64,000 bases of DNA from Casuarius casuarius (lineage: Eukaryota; Chordata; Aves; Casuariiformes; Casuariidae): positions 310,001-374,000 of the forward strand of contig PTFA01000158.1 of the NCBI GenBank assembly GCA_003342895.1, in the 5' to 3' direction. A program made the translations under genes and the position numbers. The notes under the pieces were generated by a model that was not told the origin of the DNA, made no database searches, and saw only the letters and a list, made by a program, of their open reading frames with translations. Below are positions 46,170 through 57,584 of the stretch, one piece after another (the first letter of the stretch is position 1; every line of letters starts with the position of its first letter).

Positions 46170-49100
46170 GTAAGTATAAAACCCTTCGAGCGTTTTTCTT
46201 CAGTCTCAAATGGCACAACACAGGTCTCCAGTCAACATTTTGCGTGTTCTGTAAAATCAATAGCAAGAGGAGGTAAGAACAGCGAAGACTTACTCTCCAT
46301 GTATGCCCTCCGCTGTGCACTGCATGGTCAGATTTACCCTGGAGCCCGGAGGAACCAGCCAAAGCTGCCTTTGAACCTCTCACATTTGGGGCATGCAGTT
46401 GTACTTGATGGGCCCTGAAAGGACAACCTGCCAGTGCTTGGTGTACTTTTCCAAATAGACGCAGTGAATTTAGCAAGGCCTCTGCAGCATCATGTGGCAT
46501 GGCTTGCTTGTCCCATCCAGCCTTGGGTGCTTATGGGGTGTAGGGTCTGGTCACAGTGCCCACATGGGGGTACAAGCAGAGTAAACCTGTGTCAGACATT
46601 CTGTTTTAGGTCAGCCCTTCATTTACTTCAAGATTCGTAAGAGGACAGGTGAGGACCTAAAGGACTGGAAAGGGGCAAAAATAACACTTAAAAGAAGAAA
46701 AGGGAAGGCACCAATTTCATGCTGTGACCAGGAACCTAATTGCAATACTCAGAAAAATCCTAGGAGCCAACAAGCAGTTAAGCAACTACAAGAACCTAGA
46801 GGGTAAAAAGGTTATAAGAGGCAGCCAATATATTTCAAGAGCAAATCAAATCAATCTCACTTCCTTCATTCATGAGGTCTATATCAATACCTGTGATGTA
46901 TTTTCATTTTTATTCTGGGTTTTGACACATCTCCATGTGACATTCTCAGTAGCAGATTAGAGAAATATGGTCCAGATGGAATCACTAGAGAGCACGAGCA
47001 CAGCCATTCTCAGGCAGTCATTGAAAATGGCACTGGTAAACTAGCAGGAAAACAAAAGACTTGCAAGTGCATTTCTTGAGCTGTGGCACTATTTGGCACT
47101 ACTTGCTGTTTTCGTGAAGCACTTGAACGTTGAATTAGACTGTACTTTTATAAAGTTTGTGAATAGCATAAGGTTGAGAGAGGTTGCAAGCACTTTGGAG
47201 GATAAGATTAAAATTCAAAGCAAAATCAGTAGGATGAAATTCAACCCAGACAAAAGGAGAGAAAATGAAATGCATGACTACAGACAGGGAATAATTAAGC
47301 TATAGCGCTGCAGAAAAGCATCTGGCAGTTGTAGTGGATCACACAGGACTGTGAATGGAGGGATAATGCTCTTGCAAAAAAGACTACTGTCAGTCTGGGT
47401 TCTATTAACATCAGTGCTGTGTAGGGACACAAAACACAATTATGTTGTTTTACTTGGTGTGAATGAGGCCTCAGCTGGGGTGCTGTGCCGGGTTCTGGAT
47501 AGCACCCTGGAAATAGAAGAAGAATGAGGGTTACCTGGTCTAAAGGAGAGGAGGCCAAACAGGAAATAAGATAATGATATCCACAATGGTTGAAGTTCAT
47601 TTTAAAATTTATTACGATCAATTGTTTTCCATGCGAAACTAGGGTAATGCAAGAAGTTATCAACTTCATTTACTGTGATAGGGATAAAATTTGGTACTCT
47701 GTGCTTTCCTCTCACCAAAGGCTTTGCAAACACCTGGTGATGCCACGTGTACCCACCAGAAAATTAAATGCAGGCATCCACCCCTCCTATGACAGATGCA
47801 TAACTGGTTATGTTGAAGGGATGCCCACAAATATTGGATCACAGAACTGGAGACTGCTAACATGCCCCATCCCATGATGGAGCGGGATCCTTTCCAGCCC
47901 TGACATTTTGGAAATGAGGCTGTTGCATGCCCATGTGCATCACAGGGAATCACATAGCATATAGTACTTAAACAGCCCCAGCCTGTCCAAAGACTGGGTA
48001 TCCTGGGTTGAATGACTTTTTGATATTTCTTCCAGCCTCACAGTTCAGTTATATTCTAATTATTTTGCTGTTTAGAATGGACAGGGTTGTCTAATAGCCT
48101 ATCTTCTGCATTGATTATCATTTAAGAGAAGTTTTAACCTACAGTTTTCCTGTCCATAAGGTATTTCCATTATTGCATCTATCATGATAAAAAAGGAAGT
48201 AAGTAAATGTGGCCCTTACTCTGAAAATACATGTATATCACATACAACTGTAAAGGCGGGAATAAAATAAAGGCTTGGCTCATTTGATGCAAGAATATCA
48301 AATCTTTGAGCAGATTGGATGAAAAGTCTTATGTAGATGCAAAACATTAGGACAGTCGTCCTGCTATTAAACCAAAGTAATGCTAATATTCTATTTAGGA
48401 CTAAACAAATTATGCAGAGTTAGTAGAACTTCCCTTAGTGATATATATAAAAAATTACTAGGCTATTCTTCACTCTCTAAATTAAAACCTGTATGAGCGT
48501 TGACAGTGCCGTAGGGACAAAGAAAGTGAAACTCATTATATGACTTTTGAATTGTTTATTCTATGAATGTTCTGCTGAGGACACTCTTAATTAGACTTAA
48601 TTAAAGTTAAAAAAAGTATATCCTTAATTAAACTCCAAACTTCTGTGGGACAGCAAGGGTCCTTGTAGATCAGCACTGGTTTGGGATTTTTTGTAATAAT
48701 ACGGCTTATATAAACAAATTATGTAAACACAATACAACTACTCCTGAAAAAAATGAGAAAAAGTAATGAATTCAGGCATTCTAAATTACTTTATCCCCTG
48801 CAGCTTGCTCTCCACAAGGAATCTTTTTATCTACTTAATGTATCTAATGTGCATTTATCTTATCAAACAGTACCCAAAATTAGTCTCTAACAGAAATAAA
48901 AACTCTTTTAATATTACTGGTATCATTCTCTTTTAAGAACTGCCTTGAGAATAACGACATAATTCTGAGCTCATGAAAATCATTTATTTTATTTGGTAAT
49001 GAAGTTAAATCAGTGAGGATGTGGCTAAACAAATATGCACTCTGCTGCGAAATGTGGAGTGGATTTGCAGTATGGGGCTACTTCACATTTGCAGGCAGTG

Positions 49101-52079
49101 CACATGTTCCTGCCTCCTAGCAGATGCAGGGCAGATTTCCACATTTGCATGGAGGGTCAAGCTGTCTCATTTTTACCATGGGCAGTTTCCACTGATGAGC
49201 TGATGTGCTGTAAATCCACACACTTATTTTTCTCATGGGAATTTGTTTGTGCAGCCCTTTCTCCTTGTTAAGGGTTTTAACAGCATAGTCTGGGGGTGCA
49301 CACAGATGAATGGGTATAACCCCTTCCCAGTGGATACTATTATTTTGCTGTGAAGAAGTTTCGTGTGGTATCCCAATGCTCTGTGGGAAGAGAAAGAGGA
49401 CAATTTTATACCAATGAAACTGTGTTCACTCGGTTTCATTTCATATATATAACTACCACAACAGAAAACTTCCAATTCTTAAATGAGAAGGGGATATACT
49501 AGTATAAAATCTGTTTGTAATGCTAGATTTATCTGCTGAAACTATTACTCCTGCTCATATAAACAAGTTGAAAGTTAGTTCACTAGCAAAGCAAAACTAT
49601 GTCAGACAAAAAAAAAAATGTGGATTGGAAAGACCTGTTCCATCATCCTGCCCTTCCTTCCCCACCTCTAACTCCACCACACAGGTTGGAAGGGTCAGGG
49701 CCAGAAGGGTCCCTGCTGGCACTTCTCGGTCGGCCTCTCTTTAGAGGGGTGAGGATGGTGGCATCACAGCGATGAAAGCTGGAAGTAGCGAAGAGGCCGC
49801 CTGGGTCAGCTCTTCACCAGGAGAGGAGAAAAACCCTCAGAAAGGTGCCTGAAGGGACAGGTCTTTGCAAGCAATTTTAATTCACCAGCTGTGCAGGTCG
49901 CTGGCTGGAAGAGAAAAATTTAGAGGGGGTTATTTGACAGCACTTTTAATTCATCATGACAAATGGACATCACCATCCTCCCCCCCCTCCATCCTCTCCC
50001 CTGAAGGCACAGGACTGGCAGAGGCATGAGTACAACTAGCATGGTTTTACACCACAGGCAAACCTATGTTCTCCGAATCTAATTAAAATTTCTGCTTGTT
50101 TCAAGTATTTGTTATTTTAAAGGCTTGTTTATATTTGTATAGATATTATCTCCTTTGATTTTCGAAGATCTTCAGGAGACTTCTCAGAGATTTACCAGAA
50201 ATAAATTGGGAAGGAGGAGGATGTTATTAGCACTAGAATATTGGCTGAGTGTCCTTAATATGTGATAACGTGTTAAATTTGCATACAAATTTGCAGTGCT
50301 TGGTCCCACTCCAAGACAGAGTTTGGGTTAAGTCACTTAAAGACATGTCCAAGTAGGCATAGCTGATGAGAAGTCTGCCTGAACTCAATTAGATAGCAAT
50401 CCTTCCAAGAAATAGAATTACTAGTATTAGAAATTTAGCAGCATGACTCAGATTTGCATACATTAATCCAAAACCTCTGAATAAAATCCACAAATGATTG
50501 TCGTAAATTTTCAAATAAATCTTTCTTATCTTGCATTCTATAAATCTACTTTCTGGTTACACTGGCAATAGACTTGGTACTTCCAGAGAGATTTTTTAAG
50601 CAATGCTCCCAGTTATATGATTAGTATACAGACAGGCAACTTTAGGGTCATTTCTGTAAATACATTTTTGTATCTTTGACAACTTCCATGGCAATTTTCA
50701 GAAACTAGGTAGGAGTTAGCTGTAACAAGTTCATACTTCTGTGCATTTTATAGATCATTTTTTATGCATCATCATGCACATAATTTTCTACATGCATCAC
50801 ACATGTCATACTATATACAGTCCATTACCACATAATCATATGATTTAGTGCAAGGCATTAAATCAGGTTTATGTAGGATACAGGATGCTCTCTGCTTTCC
50901 TAGTTGCCTCAGAAAATTTCCCTCATGTTTTAAGAAAAATGAATCTATGCGATGAAAAAAGATAGAGCAAACAAAGTCTATTTGTTACTGGTAAGGTATT
51001 TGCATATCCTCAGGCATATATGTGTATGGCATTGAATGAGTATGAGCTGAATTCTTTGCAAGCTACAGTATACAGTGGAATTAACAACTGAGCGTGTTTG
51101 GGCAAGACAAATCATTTCTTACAATTATTAAATAATGCCTCTGTTGAAACAGAAATGCTCCATCAAAACCAAAACATTTGCAATAATATAGTGTTACTGG
51201 CATTGTCTACATTTTAAGTTTATTGGTACTTCGTGCAGTTTAGAGTTTACAAGACACATTGTACTAGGAATCTATATATTTATTCAGAAAGGGCCAGAAA
51301 AGAGAAGAACACAAGTGACTAACTCATACCAACTCTTCCTGCTGAAAAGGCTCAGTTTGATTTCTCATGATTATGTGGAACTCATATCTGTGCCTGAATC
51401 AAGAAATCTTTCTGAAGGACAGTGCTTGGGTTCTCTGGGGCTCCTGATGGGGTTTACCATGACTCCAGGCTTCCTGCTATGGAGCTAGGAGTGTCACTGT
51501 GCTGAATCCTGCCTTTAATCATGGTTTCACTGCCATGACCACAGCATAAGCCAAAACCCAGTTTCCATTTCAGCAGTTTGGAAAGTCTTCCTCAGCCAAG
51601 AAAGCCAGCTGCAGACCTGGGAGACTGGGAGATTCCTGAAATAGCTGCCACTCATGAGGCAGGAGCACCCTGAGGAATAGCTCAGCTCTCAAGGGTCTCT
51701 TAGTTCCCAGACTAACCCGGGGGGGGTTGATGCCACACATACATTTCAATTAGCAGTTACCAGGTTTGGGCCTCATTTTGTTTGGAAGTTTAGGGTGGTG
51801 ACCCCATAACAAAAATTTAGGGGAGAAATGGGAAATGGACATGGGAAAGCTTGAAAATATAGGTTTCTATTATATGACAACAAAACTGAGTTTAAAACAC
51901 TGAAACTGCCCGTGAACAGACCAAAGAACTTCAGCTCTTGATTCTTGCACCAATCTCAGTCCTGCAACCCTGTACCAATCTCTGTTATTCAGTCAAACAT
52001 ATCTTTTAGAAAGCTATCTGAATAGTTTATTCAAACTCCACTAAGAATCTAAACTTCTTGATGACTTCTGTGTTTCTAG
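46170..52079 (+). other. DLG2: DLG2 intron, 5.9 kb, carrying a CR1 LINE
   Basis: The intron runs from GTAAGT at 46170 to TTCTGTGTTTCTAG at 52079. A sense-oriented decayed CR1 occupies about 46640-47915. A possible small CR1-like piece (TGGATTGGAAAGACCTGTTC then CATCATCCTGCCC, about 49620-49652) is too short to call. A C-run lies near 49979-49988. The remainder is AT-rich and unremarkable. Confidence 0.88.
46640..47915 (+). repeat. CR1-type LINE relic, sense orientation, internally deleted
   Basis: Ordered remnants of the reverse-transcriptase ORF are visible. AAGGACTGGAAAGGGGCAAA (about 46659) resembles 'DWK.A.VVPIFKKG'. CAAGAGCAAATCAAATCAA lies near 46837 and CATCTCCATGTGACATTCTC near 46929. 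At 47125-47245 a frame reads ELDCTFIKFVNSI..REVAST LEDKIKIQSK..RMKFNPDK, the decayed '(E)CTLIKFADDTKLGG' region. GATCAATTGTTTTCCATG lies near 47617. The 3' tail GGGATCCTTTCCAGCCCTGACATTT lies near 47884-47908. Frameshifts, stops and deletions make it inactive. The active-site FADD motif has become FVNS. Confidence 0.85.
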
Positions 52080-52171
52080 GGAAATGAATAAACGTCTTAC
52101 AGAGGAGCAAGCCAAGAAAACCTACGATCGAGCAATTAAATTAGAACAAGAATTTGGAGAATATTTTACAG
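52080..52171 (+). CDS. DLG2: DLG2 GK-domain exon 4 ([19 protein letters not shown]...)
   Basis: The 92-nt exon lies between GTTTCTAG and GTATGT. G completes Met. It then reads [19 protein letters not shown] and [11 protein letters not shown], and leaves G of an Ala codon. It forms the lid-following helices of the GK fold. [17 protein letters not shown] is DLG2-like; DLG1 has TFERAMKLEQEFTEHFT. Confidence 0.98.
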
Positions 52172-52908
52172 GTATGTATTTATTCAAAACAATTGTTTCC
52201 CAAGATATAGCCTGTAATTACAGAACAAGTGGGTCAGCTCTGTCTCTGGCTTACAGTGCACACCAGTATAGTGTGCCTGCAGTGCCTGGTATTTGAGGAT
52301 CCCATGCAGAAGCCCCCCTGTTGTCCTTCCACATGCTGACACTTCATGGATCTCTCACTGCAGTTCCAGATTTCTCCTGTGGGGACAGAGAATTTAAGGG
52401 TTTAGGCACTGTGCTTTGTGTTGCAGTTCCTATGTATTTGGACACATTGGGCCTGATCTCGTTAATTTTCCCAGCCTAGAGTGAGTTTATGATAACCAGG
52501 ACAGGAAAAGAATGGACTGGAACAGTGTACATCTGACGCACCCTCTAGTGAAGTAGCTTCAACATCAAATGAAATATAAAGCTTGACTTCCCACAGTGGG
52601 AACCAGTCACACTACCCTCTCAAGGGCTGGAGCTGTCAGTTAAATCAACTAACTAGCTGTTAGTTAAATCAACTAACCTAGCTCAGTGGTCTCCCTGTAA
52701 GCAGTGGGATGGGTCTCTGTCATGGGAAGGTGCCACCATTTTGGACTCAGCTGCCATCTGCAGGGTGTGTGACTTCTCCATAATCAACATCACAGTGTAC
52801 TACTATTCTCATTTCATCGATATCTATGATTACACTCACAATCTGCTGACACTTGATGCTGTAGAATGTATCAATTAAAAAAAGTATTGATATGTTTCCT
52901 TACTGCAG
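52172..52908 (+). other. DLG2: DLG2 last intron, 737 bp
   Basis: The intron runs from GTATGT at 52172 to CCTTACTGCAG at 52908. It contains a tandem duplication at 52635-52683. No other element is evident. Confidence 0.9.
52635..52683. repeat. Tandem duplication, about 24-25 bp unit
   Basis: GTCAGTTAAATCAACTAACT plus AGCT (52635-52658) is followed directly by GTTAGTTAAATCAACTAACC plus TAGCT (52659-52683). It is a near-perfect two-copy repeat in the last intron. Confidence 0.9.
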
Positions 52909-53015
52909 CTATTGTCCAAGGAGATAGCTTAGAAGATATATATAATCAATGCAAACTTGTAATTGAAGAACAATCTGGGCCTTTCATCTGGATTCCTTCA
53001 AAAGAAAAATTATAA
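52909..53015 (+). CDS. DLG2: DLG2 terminal coding exon (GK C-terminus, stop)
   Basis: The exon starts after CCTTACTGCAG. CT completes Ala, and it then encodes [20 protein letters not shown] and [14 protein letters not shown], ending in TAA at 53013-53015. The terminal SKEKL and [16 protein letters not shown] identify DLG2; DLG1 ends in YIWVPAKEKL and DLG4 in YIWVPARERL. Mammalian DLG2, as I recall, has GDTLED where this has GDSLED. The GK domain is complete, at about 190 residues across the last five exons. The exon continues into the 3' UTR. Confidence 0.98.
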
Positions 53016-53399
53016 ATTAGCCACTGCACCTCTGATTACGACGGGAGAATATTTAGAAGAAAACTATAATATACTATTTGGAGGCTTTCCTGTTTTTGTT
53101 GCATTTATGTTCTTTGCAGTCAATGTGAATTTTGATGAATGTACAACACAAAGTGTTTGAAGCCATGAAGGACACTGATGAGTCAAAAGGGTAGGAACAA
53201 AAAGANTTCTACCACATAAAGCAAGGCAGTTGTGTGCTTAAAGCACCAGTTGTAGGTACAAACTTTTGACGTGGAGACCCTCTGTCAAGGGGAGCTAGCC
53301 ACCTACTGTGCCCATGCGGACATTTTGATCTATTTCAATGGCTGAGCTCAGTGTGTTGATTGCTTTAAAGAGAAGTTCCCAGCTCTTGAACCTCATATA

Positions 53400-53576
53400 G
53401 GGCTTGATCCTGCAAGGCGCTGAACACTTGACCCCAATTCCTACACATGTGAGTAGCCCGTTGACTTGGAGTCACTTGTGACCCCTCCCTACACGGTTCA
53501 GTCCCATCCTTTCCAGTAGGACTATTCGTGTGCTCAAAGCTAAGCACAGGCTTAAGCGTTTTGCTAGATCAGGGCC
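53400..53576. repeat. Degenerate palindromic element with terminal inverted repeats
   Basis: The left end GGGCTTGATCCTGCAAG (53400-53416) and the reverse complement of the right end (53560-53576, GGCCCTGATCTAGCAAA) agree at 12 of 17 positions. The interior (GTGAGTAGCCCGTTGACTTG and later GTGTGCTCAAAGCTAAGCAC) matches a recalled sauropsid repeat of the form 'gatcctgcaa...cattgacttcaatggg...gcttaagtgctttgc'. It is probably a non-autonomous DNA-transposon relic. Confidence 0.6.
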
Positions 53577-53589
53577 ACATGCACCTTGC

Positions 53590-53680
53590 AAAATCAAACT
53601 CAGAGAACCAGGTCCACTTCCTACTGAAGTCATTGGTAGGACTGTCTTTGATTTGACTGGGAGGTGGATCCTATTCTAAG
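53590..53680. repeat. Second repeat relic of the 'cattgacttcaatggg' type
   Basis: ACCAGGTCCACTTCCTACTG then AAGTCATTGGTAGGACTGTC and TTTGATTTGACTGGGAGGTG GATCCT resembles a common sauropsid element whose consensus carries 'tcccattgacttcaatgggagttttgcc' with 'aggtc'/'ggatc' ends. It is short and diverged. Confidence 0.4.
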
Positions 53681-54033
53681 CTTGTCATTGCACATTTGTA
53701 GTTGGTACACCTTGACTTTGGTAACTATGCACATCTTTTAATTTCTGAAACCAAGTCAAGCATTTCTTTTTTTCCCCTTTGGAAACACTATTGCATCAGG
53801 AACTAATAACAGTGTAGTTTATTTTAATGGAGTTTGGGAGTGGGAGAGGATGGAAGCATTTCACATCACACGTGCACGCAAACACATTCCCATGAGGACA
53901 CACACATGTATGAGGATTCACAGCACTTACGTTGACAAGGAGGGATACAACTGGGAAAAGCTTTAAAATTTTTGATTGTCTATTTTATCATTTATATTGA
54001 TAGAAGGCACTTAAAGATGGAATAATTTATAAA

Positions 54034-54039
54034 AATAAA
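54034..54039 (+). promoter_or_regulatory. DLG2: Candidate polyadenylation signal AATAAA (proximal)
   Basis: AATAAA lies about 1.0 kb after the stop in an A/T-rich context. The stretch GTTTTTGTGAGATATTTTGT, a GT/T-rich downstream element, begins about 45 nt later. It is the best proximal candidate. Confidence 0.5.
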
Positions 54040-55694
54040 AATATATTGATGTATAGAAACTAATTTCTATAGGTAAAAATGTTTTTGTGAGATATTTTGT
54101 AAAGATTAATTAATTGAAAGATTAAATATTTACACCCTTGTGTGACTGTAAAATGTAAAGAGGACCATCAAGTTGCATTATCCCTTTTCTGTAACAGACT
54201 CTCTATTATTAATGACAAGATAATTCCTTAAATTGTAGTTGTCAGGTTGTTTTTTCTCTCAGTTTAATCCTCTCCCTTGCCTCTATTTAATCATGATGAA
54301 CTCCTGTGGAAAGGTCTCTTGAACTGACTGCCCTGTAGGACCTTTTTGAACACAAAAGGGTTATGCGTCTTTAAACAGAAATGGATGATTTTTGAGAAGC
54401 AAAATGTCAGTGCTTGAATGCAGTTAATTTCTCTCTTGGAGGGAGTCACACTTCACCTAAAATGTTTTATGATTCTTCCTGTTCCTTTAATGGAAATACC
54501 AAGAGCATTTGATCTTTTCTGTCTTTGTAGGCAGGTGGATCATGAGCTAACTTGTATCTTCATTCATTTCACAGTCAACAAGGGTCTTAAAAGTGAAAAC
54601 TGAGGCAATGGACATTTGTGAGGGATTTGGGGAAAGTCTGTGGAATTCCAGTTTGGGGTGCAAGGAAGCAGGGAGGGAGGTATATTTCTTGTTTCACATT
54701 GCCCTTCCTTTGTATGCTGACGCCATACTTCACTCTGACACACAAAGGAACGACTGCGAAAGATATTATAATCATAAACTGAATTGCCTTTGCATCTGCT
54801 GCTGGACCAAGTTCCATAGAAAACCCACAGCCTCCTGCCTACTGGGCTGCAGGAGTCCAATATTTGTTACCTGGTGGCTACAGCAACCCTAATGTTCAAG
54901 GACGTTTTAAGGGCAAATGCTGAATAGACTCCTCAGTTACTCGTCTATTTGAAGCTTACACTTCCGCACCCTGTCAAGCTGACGGGTATATCCAGCCGGC
55001 CTCCACAGAGAGCACGACTCGCTGGATGTTTGTAGAATAGCCACCAGTGGTGACAGGGTTAATGACATGGGCATATCAGTGGCCTCAAGGAGGCCGCTTA
55101 CTTCCTGCCCTACTATGATAACTTTAAGAAGTTCACGCTTCTTTTATTACTATTTTTCTTGCCTGGCCAGCGCAGATTTATAAACAAGGGTTTCAGCTGA
55201 TTCTATAAAAGAGCTTTGTAACTAGAAGGGCTAGAAACTTTTTTTTTTTTTTACAAAATATAAATGAATGAAAGCTTAGATTTTGGATTATTCTGCAGAA
55301 ATCCACAGAGTGACCCCAGATCTTTGGAAGCCATGGATTTTTCCACGCTGGCAAAGCACTATTGCCCCAGGTTGGGAAATAGCCCACCTGACCTGAAAAA
55401 CCAAGTATCCTAAAGCAGGAACTTCATTCTAATTTTCAGCTCTGTTTTTAAGCAATCAGTCACATCTGCTTCTTTGTTTCTTAGTTCAGCATGCAGCCTT
55501 TTATGGTACTATCCTATTAGTAACTGTTTTGCTTTGTCATGTGCTGTGCTTTACAGTGAACAGTAACACTATGGCTGAGTACAATCAAATTTTCCATCAG
55601 TCCTTGGTTACTGTAGTAACATTATTTATTTTTCCCTGTCTGTTGTTTGTGCTTCCAGTTTAGAGTTGCCATTGCACTTCTTTTTTTTTTTTAA

Positions 55695-55700
55695 AATAAA
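55695..55700 (+). promoter_or_regulatory. DLG2: Candidate polyadenylation signal AATAAA
   Basis: AATAAA follows a T-run (TTTTTTTTTTTTAAAATAAAAC). The context is weak and downstream GT-rich sequence is not obvious. Confidence 0.25.
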
Positions 55701-57037
55701 ACATATATTTAAAAACGATTCACCAAGAGAAGCAGTGAGAGGTCTTCTTTCCCTTAGGACTTGTACTCCCATTTGTTTTGTGTGTTGATGTTTTGTGTTT
55801 CATGTTACAGCATTCTCAGAGCTGCAGTTCATTTCTGCATCGCAGCTGCTCAGATCATACTGGGTGGTAGTGGGAGGAGGAAGAGAAACATAAGATTCAT
55901 GCAAAATTACATCTGGTGCAAAAAAAAAAAAAATCCAACTCACAACCCACAGCAATTGGCACCTCAGACCATATTGGTGCTAACACAACTTAGCATGATC
56001 AGATTCCTTTTCTGTCCATGTAAGAGACTTGTCTAAACATGAGACAAATGCAAATGCTGGACCCTTTAGGAAAAGTGCCAGATCACACCCCTGGTGCTAT
56101 TTCTCATGTTCTGGCACAGTGTGTAGCACTGTAGAGTCTAAGCAGAACCAAAATTACATGGCATTTTGTCCACCCATGAATGATCACAACGACATCTCAC
56201 TACCTTTGTGCGGATGTGCACTATTACAACCTATTTATTTCTCCTTGCCACAAAGCATCTTCCATGCACTGACTCATTTAGAGCTTGCTAACAGGGCTCA
56301 GTGAAACTACACTCTTTACTGGTCTTACTGTCTGATCATAAACCAGTAAAAGAGCCTTTCTTGCTTAATTTCCCCTTCCTACAGAGGTACCCTGTCCATG
56401 CTAGCGCTTTGTAATTTCTTTCGTAGTAAAGGCTGTTTCTAGATAAATATTCTGTGCTGTAATTGTGTTTGTAGCTAGCATGGTTTGATGCTCTGGTGTG
56501 GATAGGGTCCTAGGAACCACCCTGTGAAAGTCAAGGATAAGAAATCTCTCCATCGCACTGAAATTTCAAATCCTCATCCTGGAGAGCAGTGCTGACCCTG
56601 AGCTGGTAACCGCTATGAGCCAGCAACAGTGTCCTAGTTATACCACATCCACCTACCTATCTACCTTTGTTTCCTATGGAGAAGTTGTTGGTGTTACACT
56701 TCCACTGTTACTTGCTCATCAGCACTCAATCAAATTGTATTTTTGCTTTAGTTTTCTTTTCTTTTTTGGTGTTCTTTCAAATCCTGAAAAGAGGATTCAG
56801 TGACTGACAACACATGTGAATATTTGTAGGGAAAAAAGCGTTAAAGAACAAGTTTCCACCTTCTTTTCAAGCTGCAGATTTAAAGCCATAATATCTGCAA
56901 TGTTCACAGAAAGTGGTCTTTTAGTGTTCATAGCTTTTAATCTCAGCATTTTTTTCTCTAGAACATTTTGTCCACCATATTATGCATGTGGTTCACTGTG
57001 CAACTGCATTCATGTGCTCAAGCCCATGCTTTGATGA

Positions 57038-57043
57038 AATAAA
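57038..57043 (+). promoter_or_regulatory. DLG2: Candidate polyadenylation signal AATAAA (distal)
   Basis: GATGAAATAAATGTATCTTA lies about 4 kb after the stop, just before the ancient-repeat cluster at 57.2-57.6 kb. If used, the UTR would end before those repeats. Confidence 0.35.
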
Positions 57044-57210
57044 TGTATCTTACTGTTCCATTAAAAATAAGACATCTTGTCAATTAGCTCAGAAGTAAGA
57101 ATGAGGTCATCATTATGTTAAAAAAAAAGTGACTATGTTTTAGGGCACAACCCAGCATCAAAGCTAAGAGCAAATAACATCTGCAGTCTATCCAACATAT
57201 AGCTAGGTCT

Positions 57211-57286
57211 GGTTCTCAGCTGGTGTAAACCATGGTCAGTCCACTGATTTCAGTGGAGTTCCTCCCATTTACACCACCTGAAGTTG
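57211..57286. repeat. Palindromic element ('agctggtgtaaa...tttacaccacct')
   Basis: TCTCAGCTGGTGTAAA (57214-57229) and the reverse complement of 57268-57283 (CTTCAGGTGGTGTAAA) agree at 13 of 16 positions. The centre holds a perfect 7+2+7 hairpin, CCACTGATTTCAGTGG (57241-57256). It matches a recalled sauropsid palindromic repeat. Confidence 0.65.
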
Positions 57287-57384
57287 CACATATATCCTCT
57301 CCATTTTGCCTACTTTATAGCATTACTGTAAAATGCCAAGGCACCATTATTAAACAAGAGCTCAGCACTTTCTTCATCATTTAC

Positions 57385-57475
57385 TGTTCTTATTACTGTA
57401 GCACCCAGAGGGCTTAGTCATGGACCAAGACCCTTTTTGAGGTAGGTGCTGTGAAATTTTTGAACAAAAAGGCAC
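57385..57475 (+). repeat. Ancient interspersed repeat ('gtagcaccYagagg' type)
   Basis: TTCTTATTACTGTAGCACCC then AGAGGGCTTAGTCATGGACC, AAGACCC and GTAGGTGCTGTG, and later GAACAAAAAGGCA, follows the order of a widespread amniote repeat. That repeat, as I recall it, reads 'tattgtagcacctaggggcc', 'ccagtcatggaccaggaccc', 'gctaggtgctgtacaaacac'. The family name is uncertain. Confidence 0.5.
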
Positions 57476-57495
57476 CCACATGGGCCAAACACTGT

Positions 57496-57584
57496 GGCCA
57501 GATTTTCAGAAGGCTTCAGCCACACCGTCATCTCACCGAGAGCAATAGGAACCACCGCCTGGTTGGCCCTTTTGAGAATCTGTC
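57496..57584. repeat. Palindromic element ('ggccagattttca...')
   Basis: GGCCAGATTTTCAGAAGG starts at 57496. The right end, reverse-complemented, reads GACAGATTCTCAAAAGGG (57567-57584). Their AGATTTTCAGAAGG and AGATTCTCAAAAGG cores agree at 12 of 14 positions. It is likely a non-autonomous palindromic transposon relic of sauropsid type. Confidence 0.6.

Larger units (their letters stand above)
10709..53015 (+). other. DLG2: DLG2 gene, 3' portion (HOOK and guanylate-kinase-like domain exons)
   Basis: This is the span of the visible coding part of DLG2 (PSD-93), a membrane-associated guanylate kinase scaffold that clusters receptors and channels at neuronal synapses. Ten exons with consensus splice sites join in frame to give the C-terminal HOOK segment and a full GK domain. 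DLG2 is preferred over DLG1, DLG3 and DLG4 because of the HOOK string FNAKPGVIDAKG, the GK strings YHFVISREQ and SVRFVAER, and the C-terminus [12 protein letters not shown]. The first exon starts inside a codon, so the N-terminal, PDZ and SH3 exons lie upstream of the window. With one of the two exclusive exons, and with or without the 42-nt exon, the visible product is about 251-283 residues. The paralogue assignment rests on recalled family sequences. Confidence 0.96.

Noticed and set aside
49620..49760. Possible additional CR1 fragment
   Set aside because: Only about 30 bases look similar to a CR1 3' end; not enough to call.
14081..53206. Single undetermined bases at 14081, 16137 and 53206
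   Set aside because: Assembly ambiguities in intron and 3' UTR; none touches coding sequence or a splice site.
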